Shown in pieces: positions 27,961 to 41,094 of a stretch of DNA of 64,000 bases. Numbering within the stretch: position 1 is the stretch's first letter; every line of letters starts with the position of its first letter. The position numbers were made by a program, and so were the translations under genes. Below the pieces are notes generated by a model. It had not been told where the DNA came from and ran no database searches. It worked only from the letters and a program-made list of their open reading frames with translations. This stretch comes from Rhopalosiphum padi (taxonomy: Eukaryota > Arthropoda > Insecta > Hemiptera > Aphididae), in contig NC_083597.1 in assembly GCF_020882245.1 (NCBI RefSeq), positions 79,090,152-79,154,151 of the forward strand, given 5' to 3'.

Positions 27961-30900
27961 GTTTTTCATAGACCCCCCCAATTTATTGTGCTGGGTAATA
28001 GCCATTGGTCGTTTAAATTTAAAATGTATCAAGATAACATTTACTTTAATATCCAGTAAGACTTTAGTTAATTAAATCAAATGAAATAAAAACATGCAAT
28101 ATAGGTAATAAAAACGTTTGTATTACAGTAGTAGTAGTATAATCATAAATAACAATAAATGACAAGTTCATATTTAAGTATCACCATGTGGTTACTCCGT
28201 ATACCATAAAGCATTGTGCATCACAATGCACCGATAAGGTCGATAAATAGCTTGTGAAAATTAAATCTTGATTTCGCGTGTATAAATGTCACTCACGTGC
28301 ATACTTATATGTACCCACGATGACGTTTTATAAAAGTCGGGCGATCTGGTTTTAGAATATTGGAACTAGCTTTTTCTCCCTAATATTGCGTAAATGACAA
28401 TGGGAAAATTGTTTAGTTTAACATCTCAATTAAATTAATAATATAAAATATATATTATATACCGGTTATATACACTTTACCTATGCTGTTATAACAAAAT
28501 CGTAAACATCAGTATATAAGTGTTATTAGATGAGATGAATAGATTTTCGATTTAAAAAAAAAATGGTTTGCTAACGGGATTCAATTATTTAACAATTTAC
28601 CATTATAAAAAAAGAATAAATTTTTGATTTTCAAAATGTAAAGTATACAAACGGTTTAACTTTTATACATTGCGTGATTTAATTTGTTTTAATTTAAATT
28701 GAACATTCCAATACTATCTGATGTCATTGGACGTGACACCAAAAATCTACAATAAGACGAAATATGATATTATAATATTATTAATCGTAGACTATACAAC
28801 TATATAGTGTCAAAACAATGAACTCGATAAATGAAACAATGCCGTATAATTTTAAAAAAACGAGTAATAACTTAAAAACAATTAACATTTTTACCGCCAC
28901 AAAAGTAAATTTTTATTAGAAAACTAAATAAAATACACCGTCTTGTTTATTATAAAGTATATCGGTGAATATGTACAAAAAAAAAGTATTAAAAATAATA
29001 ATATAATCTCAACGTCGTTGTATCGTTATATTATTTTTTTATTCCTAGCATTTAATAAATATGAAAAATATATTTTATATTATATTAAATATACAGCTTC
29101 TCCGTAATGCTAAAAAAATGCTATTCGTTCACGACATTTAACATTATTGTATATATTACGCGAACAACGAATGTTATTGAAAAATCGCAGGTATATAAAT
29201 TCGGTGAATAAATAGTATACTGTATAGTTGTTGTCTCTTGCGAAAAAATGTCAAAAGTTATTTTTCCGTACATTTTATTTATATATATATATATATATAT
29301 ATTTATTAAAAAAAGACTATGTATAATGTATATAATATATTATATATATATATATTATACCTGGAGCAGGAAAGTCAATTGATGTTCTGCGATGTTTTTT
29401 TTACTTTCATTCTTTCTTTCTTTCTTTCTTTCTTTCTTTTTTTTGTCAACAAATTCTTTTGTGGAAGAAATAAAATATGTGTACCATATATATATATAAT
29501 ATAAACTCGCCAGTTTACGAAAAAATCCATTCTCGACTACGCGCAATTATATGCACACACACACACATACATAACCATATATTGATATACAGACGGCGAG
29601 CATACTGCATCCGTGCCGATTAGGGGTGAAAAAAAACGGTCAGAACGGTATTGAAATTAACGAACGGAATCTCAAGTGACGTATATCTATATGTATGTAT
29701 ATGGCTATATGCGTACGGCGGTAAAGGTTATCCGGTGGAATGTTGTTATTAAATATTATATAAGCACCTGAATTACAATTATTTAGGACTGCTGAGCATT
29801 CGTAGGATTCTGCTTCATGCCCGGGGGAGTTTTTCAGCGTAAAAATTCCGCCGGAATGCTCACGTCTACAACGTGATATGAAACTTTCCTGATGAGTGGG
29901 GACGGAAAAAATGTCGTCCGACGAGAAAAAAAAATTGTTCCATCGATTATTATTATTATCTCGGCGTACGATGACGAATATAATAATATATCGATTTCAC
30001 ATCAAAGTTTGCAGCTGTAAATTTTCACGTGTAAATATAACCGTAATTGTATGAATATTTTTTCTCCACTGTCATCGCCTATCAGTGTATGGAAAAATTA
30101 TACTGTTTTTCTCTTGTTGTATATATTATTTTCCATTCAAAATCTATCATAATATACTACGCAACATAATGAAATTATTTAATTAAATATTTAAACACAT
30201 GCAATATCTATGTATATGTATATAACTTGTGTATGTACATCGAATTAAATTTGCTGTCCATTGTATACAATTGTAAAATGGAGAATTGGTGCTTTTCAAG
30301 TTTAAATTCAGTACCGATAAAAATAATGCGAAATCAGCAGTGTACGTATATTATATATTAGGTACATGTAATAAATATTATAATATGATAATGCAAAACA
30401 CGCTTGAAAACCGTTTGAAAATAGAATACCCACGTAAGTACATATCGTATACACCACATGAACCTAAAATCAACGAAAATGCAATAAAAGTTTATAGTGA
30501 GATAATTGTTATTATTTCGGAGGGGGTATTAGGTTATTTTATTTGCACTCGGGATCAAACAGTCGTAACATAAATAGTTATTTTTTAATGATCTATACAT
30601 TGAAAATAAATAAAATGAGAAGAAAGGAACATTTAGCCAAAAATAGAATAATAATTGAAACACTTCAGGAATTTTTATATTACAATTTGATTGAAAAATC
30701 ATGAAAAATAGTGTATTACGTATATAATATTATATAAATGCATATTATGTATAGCTTAGCGAGGAATGGAAAGAACAGAAATAACTAAAAAAAGTAATTA
30801 AACAACTCTAAATTATGACTTAAAAACTTTTGTTGTCCTTGTCAATCATCTTTCATTTTTAAATAACGTCATTATATTAAAAAAAAAAAAAACATTTTAA

Positions 30901-31786
30901 AAATATGGATTTAATCAAAAATTATAACATAGTTAATTATTTATCGTTAAAAGTATAAAGTTATTTTTGTTATACACTGCGGGTATAGGCACATAGAATA
31001 CGTAATATTTATAAATTATAGTTGGCAGTGATTTAGCATTTTAACAGATACTTCAAACCCGCTAAAAGTTTTTAAGTTTTGACAGTTCGACATATTATCT
31101 TTGATTAAAATGCAAGTAGAAATAATATGGGCGTTGTTTCGTGAAACAATGAACGATCAACGACGCAACATTGTAATATTTTCCAAGTAAATTAAACTAA
31201 AATATTGTTTAATTAAAAGTTAAATTACTCGTATTACTAATATATATATATTATAGTAATTACATCTACGATATGTGTTCATAAAAAAAACCGTTTATAT
31301 TCTTTTGAAGTAGATGAGTATATTTTATCGAGTAAAAGTCTATTCATGCGTCACTAGACCGGCAATATTTTTTATTGTGTACCAGAATAATTATTACTAT
31401 ATTTAATAAATCATAACAGGACGATTACATATTATTATGTAGTTATAATTAAAATACTATTCTGTAGTAAACTATTCATTTTAACGTAAAGATTTTATTT
31501 TATGTATTGGTATTTAGCACCAATACCGAACTTTTATTTAAGATTTGTGAGGTTCTTCACCGTTTTAGCTCACAATATGACAATAAAATGCCCGAGCTTT
31601 GTGTCATATACACAGTGTCTACGTGAAATATTGGAAGATGCACGTTTTATTTTATCCCCAAGTAACGATTAACCGTTAGACATAGTCCACATACGATTAT
31701 AGAGGAGAATTGGTGACTATTTTTTTATCCTATGATACAAATTTAATACTTGGTAGAAACTTTCGAGATTTATCTTATTATACTTT
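27961..31786. other. AT-rich non-coding stretch
   Basis: A/T-rich DNA has a moderately GC-richer insert at about 29510-29960. It holds AT tracts (29281-29301 and about 29332-29354) and a pyrimidine TCTT repeat at 29411-29438. A TATAAAAG string at 28329-28336 sits just 3' of TGACGT, but no transcript structure is evident. A 95-codon frame at 30286-30573 has no recognisable feature. Confidence 0.55.
29411..29438. repeat. (TCTT)n polypyrimidine repeat
   Basis: About seven tandem TCTT units give one all-pyrimidine strand. Such tracts can adopt triplex structure and are prone to slippage. It lies inside a 61-codon frame, which I regard as an artefact of the repeat. Confidence 0.92.
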
Positions 31787-32187
31787 TCAGAATCTCTGCC
31801 ATAAAAATGTATGGTTAAAATAAAAACTGATTTAATAATAATTTAGTTATTACTTAGACAACGGGATTTGTCCATTTTATATTATAAATGTCAGTGTTGA
31901 AGTAAAGACTTTCATATTATTTTTTTATTATTATTTGAAGCCTCATAAATGGGATTTGAAGTGTTTTTCTTGAAAATAGAAAATACATTTGAAATACTAA
32001 TAATTGATTCTATGTAAATAAAATATATATTATGAACATATCTCATCTATATCAATTATTTCTGTCTACTGAATTCTGTATATACAGTATGTATATTTAA
32101 ATTAAGACATATTATCATTTATAATTTTAGTTTATAAATGTGTGAACTTAAGTACAGTAAGTCAATATTTTTCTTTTTCCGACATGT

Positions 32188-32437
32188 CTACTCTTTAAGA
32201 GTTTTTGCTGCCATTACTACTCTTCCGCTACCTGTCTCTTTCTTGAATCTTATAGCTTCTCTCTCTCTAGTCCTCAACTCTTAGGGTTTTTATATTTTCT
32301 TCCACCACGTTAAACCATATTTTCCTAGTTTTTTTAGGTCTTTTTTTTCTGGTAGATTCTATCCCAATTCTAATCTAACTGTTTCTTTCTTTTCTCTTAT
32401 TATATGGACTCACTATTGTATTTTTAGGCTTTTAATA
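32188..32437 (-). pseudogene. Non-LTR retrotransposon reverse transcriptase C-terminal tail, degraded (copy 1)
   Basis: On the minus strand this reads as the extreme C-terminus of a non-LTR (LINE) reverse transcriptase, the lysine/arginine-rich tail downstream of the catalytic domain. Legible pieces in order are HIIREKKETVRLEL (matching the GHVMRR-type box), a frameshift, TRKKRPKKTRKIW with FNVVEENIKTLRVED (matching the common GRPRKRW..VV.EDL..L.VEDWRE pattern), then QERDR, a second frameshift, and VVMAAKTLKE followed by a stop at 32188-32190. Two TAG stops fall where the family has tryptophan. The catalytic domain, endonuclease and 5' part are absent, so this is a 5'-truncated, long-dead insertion. 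An A/G-rich string just downstream of the stop may be the 3' end. The clade (RTE-like is my guess from the tail) cannot be settled. Confidence 0.72.
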
Positions 32438-32695
32438 AAGCTTGTTACTGATGCTAATTCTAATTCTATATCCTCCACCAGTTTCTTGTTATTTTATCGA
32501 TAAAAAGTTCACATGATGTCTTTTTCCATATTCTATTATTGAAATCTCGAAAGTCCTTAAGTTTCTCTCTGTTTGTTTGGTCGTTAATAAAGTAAGTATT
32601 AATTAAGTTAATATTATTCATACAAATTTACTTTAAACTTACTAAAGTTAAACTGATCTTTCGCCACTTTATTGTAAATAATTTAATGCACAGCA

Positions 32696-32718
32696 ATATT
32701 GTTTGAAACAAACAATAT
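32696..32718. repeat. Short perfect hairpin inside duplication unit
   Basis: Arms ATATTGTTTG and CAAACAATAT are exact reverse complements of 10 bases around AAA. The hairpin is repeated at 34231-34253 in copy 2. No function can be assigned. Confidence 0.8.
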
Positions 32719-33004
32719 ATAGTACATAAATAATAAAACAACATTTATAATTTATGAAAAATCAATAAAAATTAAACATAAATTATATATGAACTAATAA
32801 ATAGCATTCTCGTTCATTTGCAATTAAAAATAGTATGCGATGGCAAGGAGAATATTTTCTGTATTTTTATTATTATTATTAATACATAATATTATATCAT
32901 TAAATTAGTAAAATTGGTTAGGTTGCAGTAGTTGTTAATGTTTAAGAACAATAGCATGTAGCGAACAATTTAGATATATAATATATTATAATATAATATG
33001 ATCA

Positions 33005-33118
33005 ACGATTTACGATCAATCATTTTACGATAAATTAGTCTTTGCGATCAATTGTCGTCCATTAAAATTATTGTGTTTGATTGTCATATGATAAATTATT
33101 TACAATCAATTGACGTAT
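33005..33118. repeat. Cluster of degenerate GATCAAT/GATAAATTA motifs
   Basis: Two imperfect direct repeats of about 32 bases start near 33026 and 33087. Each has GATAAATTA, then a T-rich spacer, then a variant of CGATCAATTGTCGT. A partial third copy lies at 33005-33022 (ACGATTTACGATCAATC). The whole cluster is repeated 1535 bp downstream. It resembles a short internally repetitive element or a binding-site cluster. Nothing more is visible. Confidence 0.6.
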
Positions 33119-33321
33119 ATCCTTAAAATACTTAAAATGTAGTGTCATCAAAAACACTCAGTCAATTAATTTTCATCGTTTAAAAGGATCTCAGCTGTGA
33201 AGGATAACACTATTTGTTTTCTTTCTCCGACACTGCAAATAGTAAATTTGTTAGATTTTTTAACTGTATAAAATATAGCAGTTTTAAAATGAAAATGGTT
33301 TATTATAAAATAAAAATATAA

Positions 33322-34856
33322 TCAGAATCTCTGCCATAAAAATGTATGGTTAAAATAAAAACTGATTTAATAATAATTTAGTTATTACTTAGACAACGGG
33401 ATTTGTCCATTTTATATTATAAATGTCAGTGTTGAAGTAAAGACTTTCATATTATTTTTTTATTATTATTTGAAGCCTCATAAATGGGATTTGAAGTGTT
33501 TTTCTTGAAAATAGAAAATACATTTGAAATACTAATAATTGATTCTATGTAAATAAAATATATATTATGAACATATCTCATCTATATCAATTATTTCTGT
33601 CTACTGAATTCTGTATATACAGTATGTATATTTAAATTAAGACATATTATCATTTATAATTTTAGTTTATAAATGTGTGAACTTAAGTACAGTAAGTCAA
33701 TATTTTTCTTTTTCCGACATGTCTACTCTTTAAGAGTTTTTGCTGCCATTACTACTCTTCCGCTACCTGTCTCTTTCTTGAATCTTATAGCTTCTCTCTC
33801 TCTAGTCCTCAACTCTTAGGGTTTTTATATTTTCTTCCACCACGTTAAACCATATTTTCCTAGTTTTTTTAGGTCTTTTTTTTCTGGTAGATTCTATCCC
33901 AATTCTAATCTAACTGTTTCTTTCTTTTCTCTTATTATATGGACTCACTATTGTATTTTTAGGCTTTTAATAAAGCTTGTTACTGATGCTAATTCTAATT
34001 CTATATCCTCCACCAGTTTCTTGTTATTTTATCGATAAAAAGTTCACATGATGTCTTTTTCCATATTCTATTATTGAAATCTCGAAAGTCCTTAAGTTTC
34101 TCTCTGTTTGTTTGGTCGTTAATAAAGTAAGTATTAATTAAGTTAATATTATTCATACAAATTTACTTTAAACTTACTAAAGTTAAACTGATCTTTCGCC
34201 ACTTTATTGTAAATAATTTAATGCACAGCAATATTGTTTGAAACAAACAATATATAGTACATAAATAATAAAACAACATTTATAATTTATGAAAAATCAA
34301 TAAAAATTAAACATAAATTATATATGAACTAATAAATAGCATTCTCGTTCATTTGCAATTAAAAATAGTATGCGATGGCAAGGAGAATATTTTCTGTATT
34401 TTTATTATTATTATTAATACATAATATTATATCATTAAATTAGTAAAATTGGTTAGGTTGCAGTAGTTGTTAATGTTTAAGAACAATAGCATGTAGCGAA
34501 CAATTTAGATATATAATATATTATAATATAATATGATCAACGATTTACGATCAATCATTTTACGATAAATTAGTCTTTGCGATCAATTGTCGTCCATTAA
34601 AATTATTGTGTTTGATTGTCATATGATAAATTATTTACAATCAATTGACGTATATCCTTAAAATACTTAAAATGTAGTGTCATCAAAAACACTCAGTCAA
34701 TTAATTTTCATCGTTTAAAAGGATCTCAGCTGTGAAGGATAACACTATTTGTTTTCTTTCTCCGACACTGCAAATAGTAAATTTGTTAGATTTTTTAACT
34801 GTATAAAATATAGCAGTTTTAAAATGAAAATGGTTTATTATAAAATAAAAATATAA
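33322..34856. repeat. Tandem duplication, copy 2 (1535 bp unit)
   Basis: This second copy directly abuts copy 1 with no spacer. Its last shared bases are at 34856, after which the sequence continues into unique DNA (AGTTGTATTAACC). The breakpoints share no obvious microhomology beyond a base or two. Apparent complete identity in neutral A/T-rich DNA implies either a very recent event, ongoing homogenisation, or mis-joining of two haplotypes or overlapping reads. Confidence 0.95.
33723..33972 (-). pseudogene. Non-LTR retrotransposon reverse transcriptase C-terminal tail, degraded (copy 2)
   Basis: This is the second copy of the relic, carried along by the 1535-bp duplication. It has the same two in-frame TAG codons at expected tryptophan positions, the same frameshifts and the same terminal VVMAAKTLKE. 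Because the disabling changes are shared, the element decayed before the duplication, so this is not an independent insertion. Confidence 0.72.
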
Positions 34857-36380
34857 AGTTGTATTAACCGAGGTCGATAAGATAATTTTAGATTAAATTA
34901 ATTCTAATATCAAAGCTAACAATACGATATTGGTGCTATTAAACGCAAATACGCTATGTTACACGTGTACCAGAGAGAGAAAACAAATAGGTAATGCGCA
35001 GACATTCTCTTTCTTTTACATTTTGCAGTGATTAGTCAATCGTTGATTACTCGACTATCATGTTTAACTTTCTTGAATACAAAATTTGATGTGCATAATA
35101 ATTATAAGTTCCAACTGGATGAATAAAATATACTGTCTAAACAGTCAGTTATTATATTAATATTTAAGTAATGAAAACTATGCATTTTAACTGGATCAGT
35201 TTTATTATATTTTCACTACTTTATAGCCAACATAATACTTTTATGTGATCGTTTACATATTAAAAAAATATTATATTACAAATTGAAATTAAAATTATTG
35301 TTTTTACAGAATTACTTTGTTATAATACGTGAAAAGATCATATTTGATGATTTTTTTTTTTTTATTAAATAGTGTATTAATATCTTAACAATAAGACATA
35401 GAAATTATTTTGTTTGAGTGATTAAAATATTATATTAAATTATTCGTATTATTTGTATTATTATTATAATTGTACATTAATTCTTGAAATTATGCTAATA
35501 TGTATCCATCATAATAATTTATAATCTGAATTTTGGTTGTTTAATTTTACACTTGAGATTTTTTTTTATATTCATTATAATTTGGTTAATAGGTAGGTAT
35601 AAATTTCAGTGAAGATAAATTTCGATAGTTTCATTTTAAAAATTACAATTAAGCGCAGGTATTGTATATGTATATAATAAATTAACAGTTAGGATGTTTT
35701 AGCCGGGATGTACTCGTACCTTGAAAAAAAACGTATCATTCAATTTTAATTTTAAAATATCAGAAATCGAGGTGTATACCTGTACACATATTATATGCAT
35801 ATATTTTTACATTTTAAATAAATCGTTGTGACGAATTGAATAGTAAAAAAAAAACATTAAAACGCGTACATTTACATTTTACATATAATGCATATTATAT
35901 TTTTAATTTAAAATAACATGAACAGTAAAAATAAATAGGTACGATTTGTTAAAAAAAAATAAACTCATTATTTAGAGCTGGTATGACAGAAAAAGGATAG
36001 TCGTACATAACATAATATTATAATCGGTTTTCCATCATGGCATTAAATATTATTTATACCTTTATACAAACGCATTATTTGTGCTGTTTAGTATATTTAT
36101 GACTATTGGAAACGATATAATAATAGCATTATGTTTGTATACCATTTTCGAAACTTGCGCACTACTATGAAATTTCCTTAAAAAAAAATAAAATAGAAAA
36201 TTCGAAAAAGCACTTATTTTTAAAATGACGTTTTCTAGAAGCACTAAAATTGAAGAGCAATCTAATGGTGTATACAATTGAACCGTAGTCCATAATCGAT
36301 ACATTACTTTTACACGCATTATATATAAATGTATATACACTATACACATAAATATATACATAATAATATATTGTGTACAT
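34857..36380. other. AT-rich non-coding stretch
   Basis: A/T-rich DNA lies to the right of the tandem duplication, with a T run near 35350-35363 and several A runs. No credible gene, terminal repeat or RNA structure is visible. The minus-strand frames near 36062-36380 are I/Y/F-rich and unrecognised. Confidence 0.65.
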
Positions 36381-36720
36381 AAATAGTATTTTATTTATTG
36401 ACGTCCCAGCTTAGCGTAAATAATGCTCTTTTACGTTTATTTATTGTCTATTGTCGTCTATTGCTCGTGCTGCAGCGCCGTCGCGCGGCAGTATATTATT
36501 CGCCGGGAATACTCAAATTAATTCGGTATGGGCCCCTTGTCGCGCTCCGTGTTTTATCGCAGGTTTTTACTTGGGTGGATGCATAAATAGCAACGTTTTG
36601 GGTGACAATGGGGATCACGCGATCCACATGCAGTGCTGCGAATGATAAAATGACAAACGGTCCCGGAGAAGACGTATAATATGGCACGCGTTAGGCCTAC
36701 AAATGTAAAAGTACAGTTTT
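36381..36720. other. Compact CpG-rich patch
   Basis: This patch of about 340 bp is one of the GC-richest in the window and sits in AT-rich flanks. It contains CTGCAGCGCCGTCGCGCGG near 36470-36488 and TGGGCCCC near 36530. Four overlapping frames of about 60 codons on both strands reflect low stop density, not coding. It is a candidate for conserved regulatory DNA. Confidence 0.4.
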
Positions 36721-39700
36721 CGTGAGCTATGTAAGTCATTATTATCTACAGCAATACAATGCGTATATTATGCGATTGTTGAGCTACAATAACTTTTTGT
36801 TGAAAGCTGATAAAAAAAGAAAAAGAAAAGAAAGATGTATTATTGCTACTATATAGTTACGCGGTGAAAAATAAAGCGGAGAAAAAAATGAATTTTGCTG
36901 GACAGACATAAATTATAATTACATGAATTTCGGAGGAAACGTCTTCGACACTTTTTAAAAGACGTCAGTTTATCGCGAATGACGGCTAATTTTTTTACAG
37001 CTGATAACCTAATTAGCTTTATCTTTTTTTATTATATATATATATATATAAATGTATATATTTTTTTAATTTCGTGTCATTCAGCTGCAGTAAATGAGAT
37101 TTAAGGATTTAAATTTTAAAATGATTAATCAACGTACTTGTATTTTATTAAAGCGGACCATGATTATAATCACCTGAGTGAACTACATATTTTTATATAT
37201 ATATGTTGAGTTTGTATTATATAATAATGTTATATTATAAGCATACCATAATAACGAATAGGTAATACTGGACTCGGCTAAAGATTATTTTTTATATATT
37301 AAACGTTTTTATAACATCAATGGTGTATAGTGCAGACTGCGTTATCGAATGTTTGTCAACTGTAAAAGATAAAATGTGCCACGGTATATAATAATATATA
37401 ATACAGAATAATACATAATATAATAATATCCATCTTGAATAGGCGCAGTCATTAAAATAACGTCGTAAACACATCAGAATGATCGGGAGTTTACAGTAAT
37501 TTTGTGGTCCGAAATGTTAACTCTGACATCTTTCGTTGATAATATAATGATACGAAGAAAAGGGGATGGTGTAATGGTTCGCAATAAAAATGTTGAGCCG
37601 TCGTAAAAATTTAGCGATCGGCAGTTTTTATTTTTACTCGTCCGCAGTGTATATATACATAATTTCAATGTCCGTACTGATAAGCAATAACCATTATAAA
37701 ATGTAATATCAGTTTTAATAGCTGTTACATTTGCGCCCGAATGGTTATTTTATTTCTGTGGGGTGTTTTGTATAAATGCCATTTTCGGAGGACGTTCATC
37801 CCACGAGGGGGAACGCGAGGGTGTTGGCCTTTTACGCCGAACGACTGACCATTAAAAAAACAAAACAATAAACGTGCGTAATCTTCACGAAATTTTCCGT
37901 TGAATGCCGTGCGTATGACCATTAATTATTACGCCAATTTTATCGTTATTTCGCGCATTGTCATAAGAACGAAATATGTATACATTATATAGCTATACGC
38001 ACCTATTATCTGGTATATAATGGTATATGTATTATAATCTATTTCTGTTGTGCTGTGTGTGTCTTTCACGTGTTCGATTGTTGTTTTATTTTATGTGTAC
38101 GTCTCGCGGTGTAACGTTTATTATTCCGAAAGACTTTTATTATAATAATATAATGCAAATGCAGTGTCGCGATGTTGTAGTTTGAATTTTTTGTTTTTTT
38201 TTTGGTAATTGGTTCCTCATTTTTTTATCTAGTTTTTGCAACACTAGAATACCTACGTATTGCCTTATCGCCTATTACTTTACTATACTTTACTAGTTTA
38301 CGACCCCTTTGTTCATTAACAACTGTTTACTACACATCTACCTTTTCTTATAAATGTACAATTATGCTAATAAATATACCGTATGCATTCAACATAACAA
38401 TGTGTTGACATTATTTTAAACCATAGATTAATGTAAAATATGTGTTGTAAACGTGCAATTTCATTTTTAATTCGAATACCATAACTAACAAGAATGAAAC
38501 TCTTAACTCTTATAAATATGATATAATCTAATATAAAACAAACTATAATAACTGATCTTACAAAAATGGGTTGGCTAAAAATAAAAGGGATTATTATGAA
38601 GTAACTAAACAAATTTAAATGATTAAAAACATAATAAAATTCAAAGTTTGTACACAAAGTTGAGATAAACAATTATCTGGACTAGTATTCGTATGACGTA
38701 CATACCAAAATATGTATAACAAATAAAATTATACATAAGTCTCCGAGTTTCATTATTTTAAATTAAAATATTATGTTTTAGGAATTGTAGTTTTACCCAT
38801 TATCTACGTGCATGTAATACTGAAAATAGGTACAGCGTGTGGCGGACATTCTGTGTTTATAAATAAATATTGAATATCACGATGAAACTAAAGTCGATTG
38901 TTTTTTTTTTTTTAACATCAAGTTTAATACTTAATCATTATACTATTTAGCATTTATAAATACAAGCTACGAATAATTTATCATAGATTTATTTTGAATT
39001 ATATAAGTATATTAATGATATAACTCTGTTTCATTATAAAAAAATGTCGGTTGCGGAAGGGGTAATGTGCCATCAGTAACCCCTGGCAAGGGTACAGCGT
39101 ATTCTAATATAATATGTAAATAATCACATGTCACTATATCAATCTACCACGATTAATGCATAATTAATTTGTCGTATAAACCTATTTATGTTTAATAAAT
39201 TGTTATTTTATTATTATATATATATATATTATTACGTGAACGAATGAATGAATTTAAATTCAGTAAAATGTATATAATTTTAGAATGTTAGCGTAACCGC
39301 TGAACCGTTTGAATATTAAATCACTCGAAAAACATAAAAACATAGGATAATAACTACACAAAAACGTTGGAATATTCTTCCAGTTAACGCTGAAAAGCGT
39401 AAAAAAATGATATCATTATATAAATAAAAACTAACATCGAAATTATATTTCATAGAAACAAACAATATAATAGATATTATTAATTTACGTAATTATTTTA
39501 TGGGTGCGTCTGGCATATTTAAATCTGCACAATACACTATATTATGCATGTTTACGTAACATACATTTTATATCATCAAAATTATATTTGACTGATTCAC
39601 TGAAACGTAAAAAATTACAATATGTAAAACAAATTTAAATTTGTTAAAATATAGTTAAATTGATTTATATATTTAAAACCACTAGTAAATAATTGAATTT

Positions 39701-40640
39701 AAAAATATATTTATAAACTCAATTTTAACAGAGTTCAAAGGTCAATATTTATTTTATTAAACTTTTCAACGTTCACATACTTGTCAGAACCAATCAAATA
39801 AATTATTATTTATTAGTTTTAGCAATATAATAAATGATAGTGGTTTAGTTTTGGAGTTTATATTATTATAACGTCCGAAGTTAATTATTATTAGTTAATA
39901 TTAATAATATCATAATATATTATGTTATATATTTATAAATATTATAATGTGTCAGTTATTGATAAAAATATAAATCTTTTATACATTTGAGCTATAGACA
40001 ATAGCGCACCCAGAAGATGTCCAGAAGGGGAAGTTCAAAAAATTGCCCTTTTAAACTTAAAAAAGTTGAACTACTTTTCTGTATTGTTGTAATTTAACCT
40101 AAACAATAGGCTTTATAATTATCAATATGCATACAAACATATATAAATAATTAAGTAGATATTAAGATAACAATATTTTATTTGTATTGAAATAATAGAT
40201 AAAAAAGTCAACATTGACTAAAAAAGTTAAGCATTTAAGCACAAAATACTATCGATTCACCAAACATTAAAAATACCAAGAAGATGATAACGACCCTTAA
40301 GAGTATTTTCCAATATATAAAGTTACATTATTAATGTTTTTCTGACATATTAAAAATTCAATCATTTTTTTTTTAATTATACCAACGCAATAATCAATAA
40401 ATTGAAATCGAACATTTGGTTAGTGACAAATTAAGAGCATTTTTATTCGATGGGATATGAACCGAATTGTGTGCTTTTTATTTGAGCTATAATAATACAA
40501 ATATTAATATTAATTACAAGTACTGCATATATTGCAGACACAAAATATATCGATGAGAAATATGAATATTATATTATAATATTATGTGATGACGTTGGAG
40601 ATCGAAAACTATTATTATTATATGGCCGTTATAATATTTC
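36721..40640. other. Mostly AT-rich non-coding stretch
   Basis: A/T-rich DNA has short GC-richer spots at about 37720-37930, 38040-38120 and 39045-39105. An AT tract lies at about 37034-37051. Near 40000-40080 a string beginning AGCGCACCCAGAAG, followed by GTTCAA...TTGAAC arms, looks like the edge of a decayed repeat. No gene is supported. Confidence 0.55.
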
Positions 40641-41072
40641 ATCCGGTAGAAAATCATGGAAAAACAACGGATGACGTCTTAAAATCACACTGTTCTGTGG
40701 TAGTTTTGCTATTATAAAATATGGTATTCTTAGTTGCGCTTTGCAGCTCGTGACCGATGGGAGTGGTAAGTATAGCGAATCAGCCGCTCCAGGAGTGTTA
40801 CACGAGATGGAAACGCAGATGCGTGTGTGTTAACAAAAGAAAATAGTAATAAAGTGCTTTGGCACAAAGTCGTGGAGGTATCGACTTTATACACAAACAG
40901 AGAGAAAAAAACGTAAAAATAAACGTGGGTTTATGCGTTGGCGGCCCAAATACGAGATAAACATCTCGTTTAGGTAAGTGCATATACACGTGTGTGTACA
41001 AACTGCACACAAATACACACTTACACCGCACACATTCATATACTTAAACTTAAAGCTTAGAACTGAGAACGT

Positions 41073-41094
41073 GTATATATATATATATATATAT
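41073..41094. repeat. (AT)n microsatellite
   Basis: Perfect alternating TA/AT of about 11 units. Confidence 0.9.

Larger units (their letters stand above)
31787..33321. repeat. Tandem duplication, copy 1 (1535 bp unit)
   Basis: This is the first copy of a direct tandem repeat. It begins TCAGAATCTCTGCC and ends immediately where the same string restarts at 33322. Comparing the two copies by eye I saw no difference over the full unit, including homopolymer runs. The unit contains a degraded non-LTR reverse transcriptase tail on the minus strand (32188-32437), a 10-bp-arm hairpin (32696-32718), an AT-rich segment, and a cluster of GATCAAT/GATAAATTA motifs (33005-33118). No target-site duplication or terminal inverted repeat marks the unit, so it looks like a segmental duplication and not a mobile element. 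An assembly artefact remains possible. Confidence 0.95.

Noticed and set aside
30286..30573. 95-codon plus-strand open frame
   Set aside because: Its composition is somewhat protein-like, but no motif or splice context supports it and its length is within chance for such a window.
40000..40080. Possible transposon end beginning AGCGCACCCAGAAG
   Set aside because: The wording resembles the edge of a DNA element, but I could not find a matching opposite end or target-site duplication.
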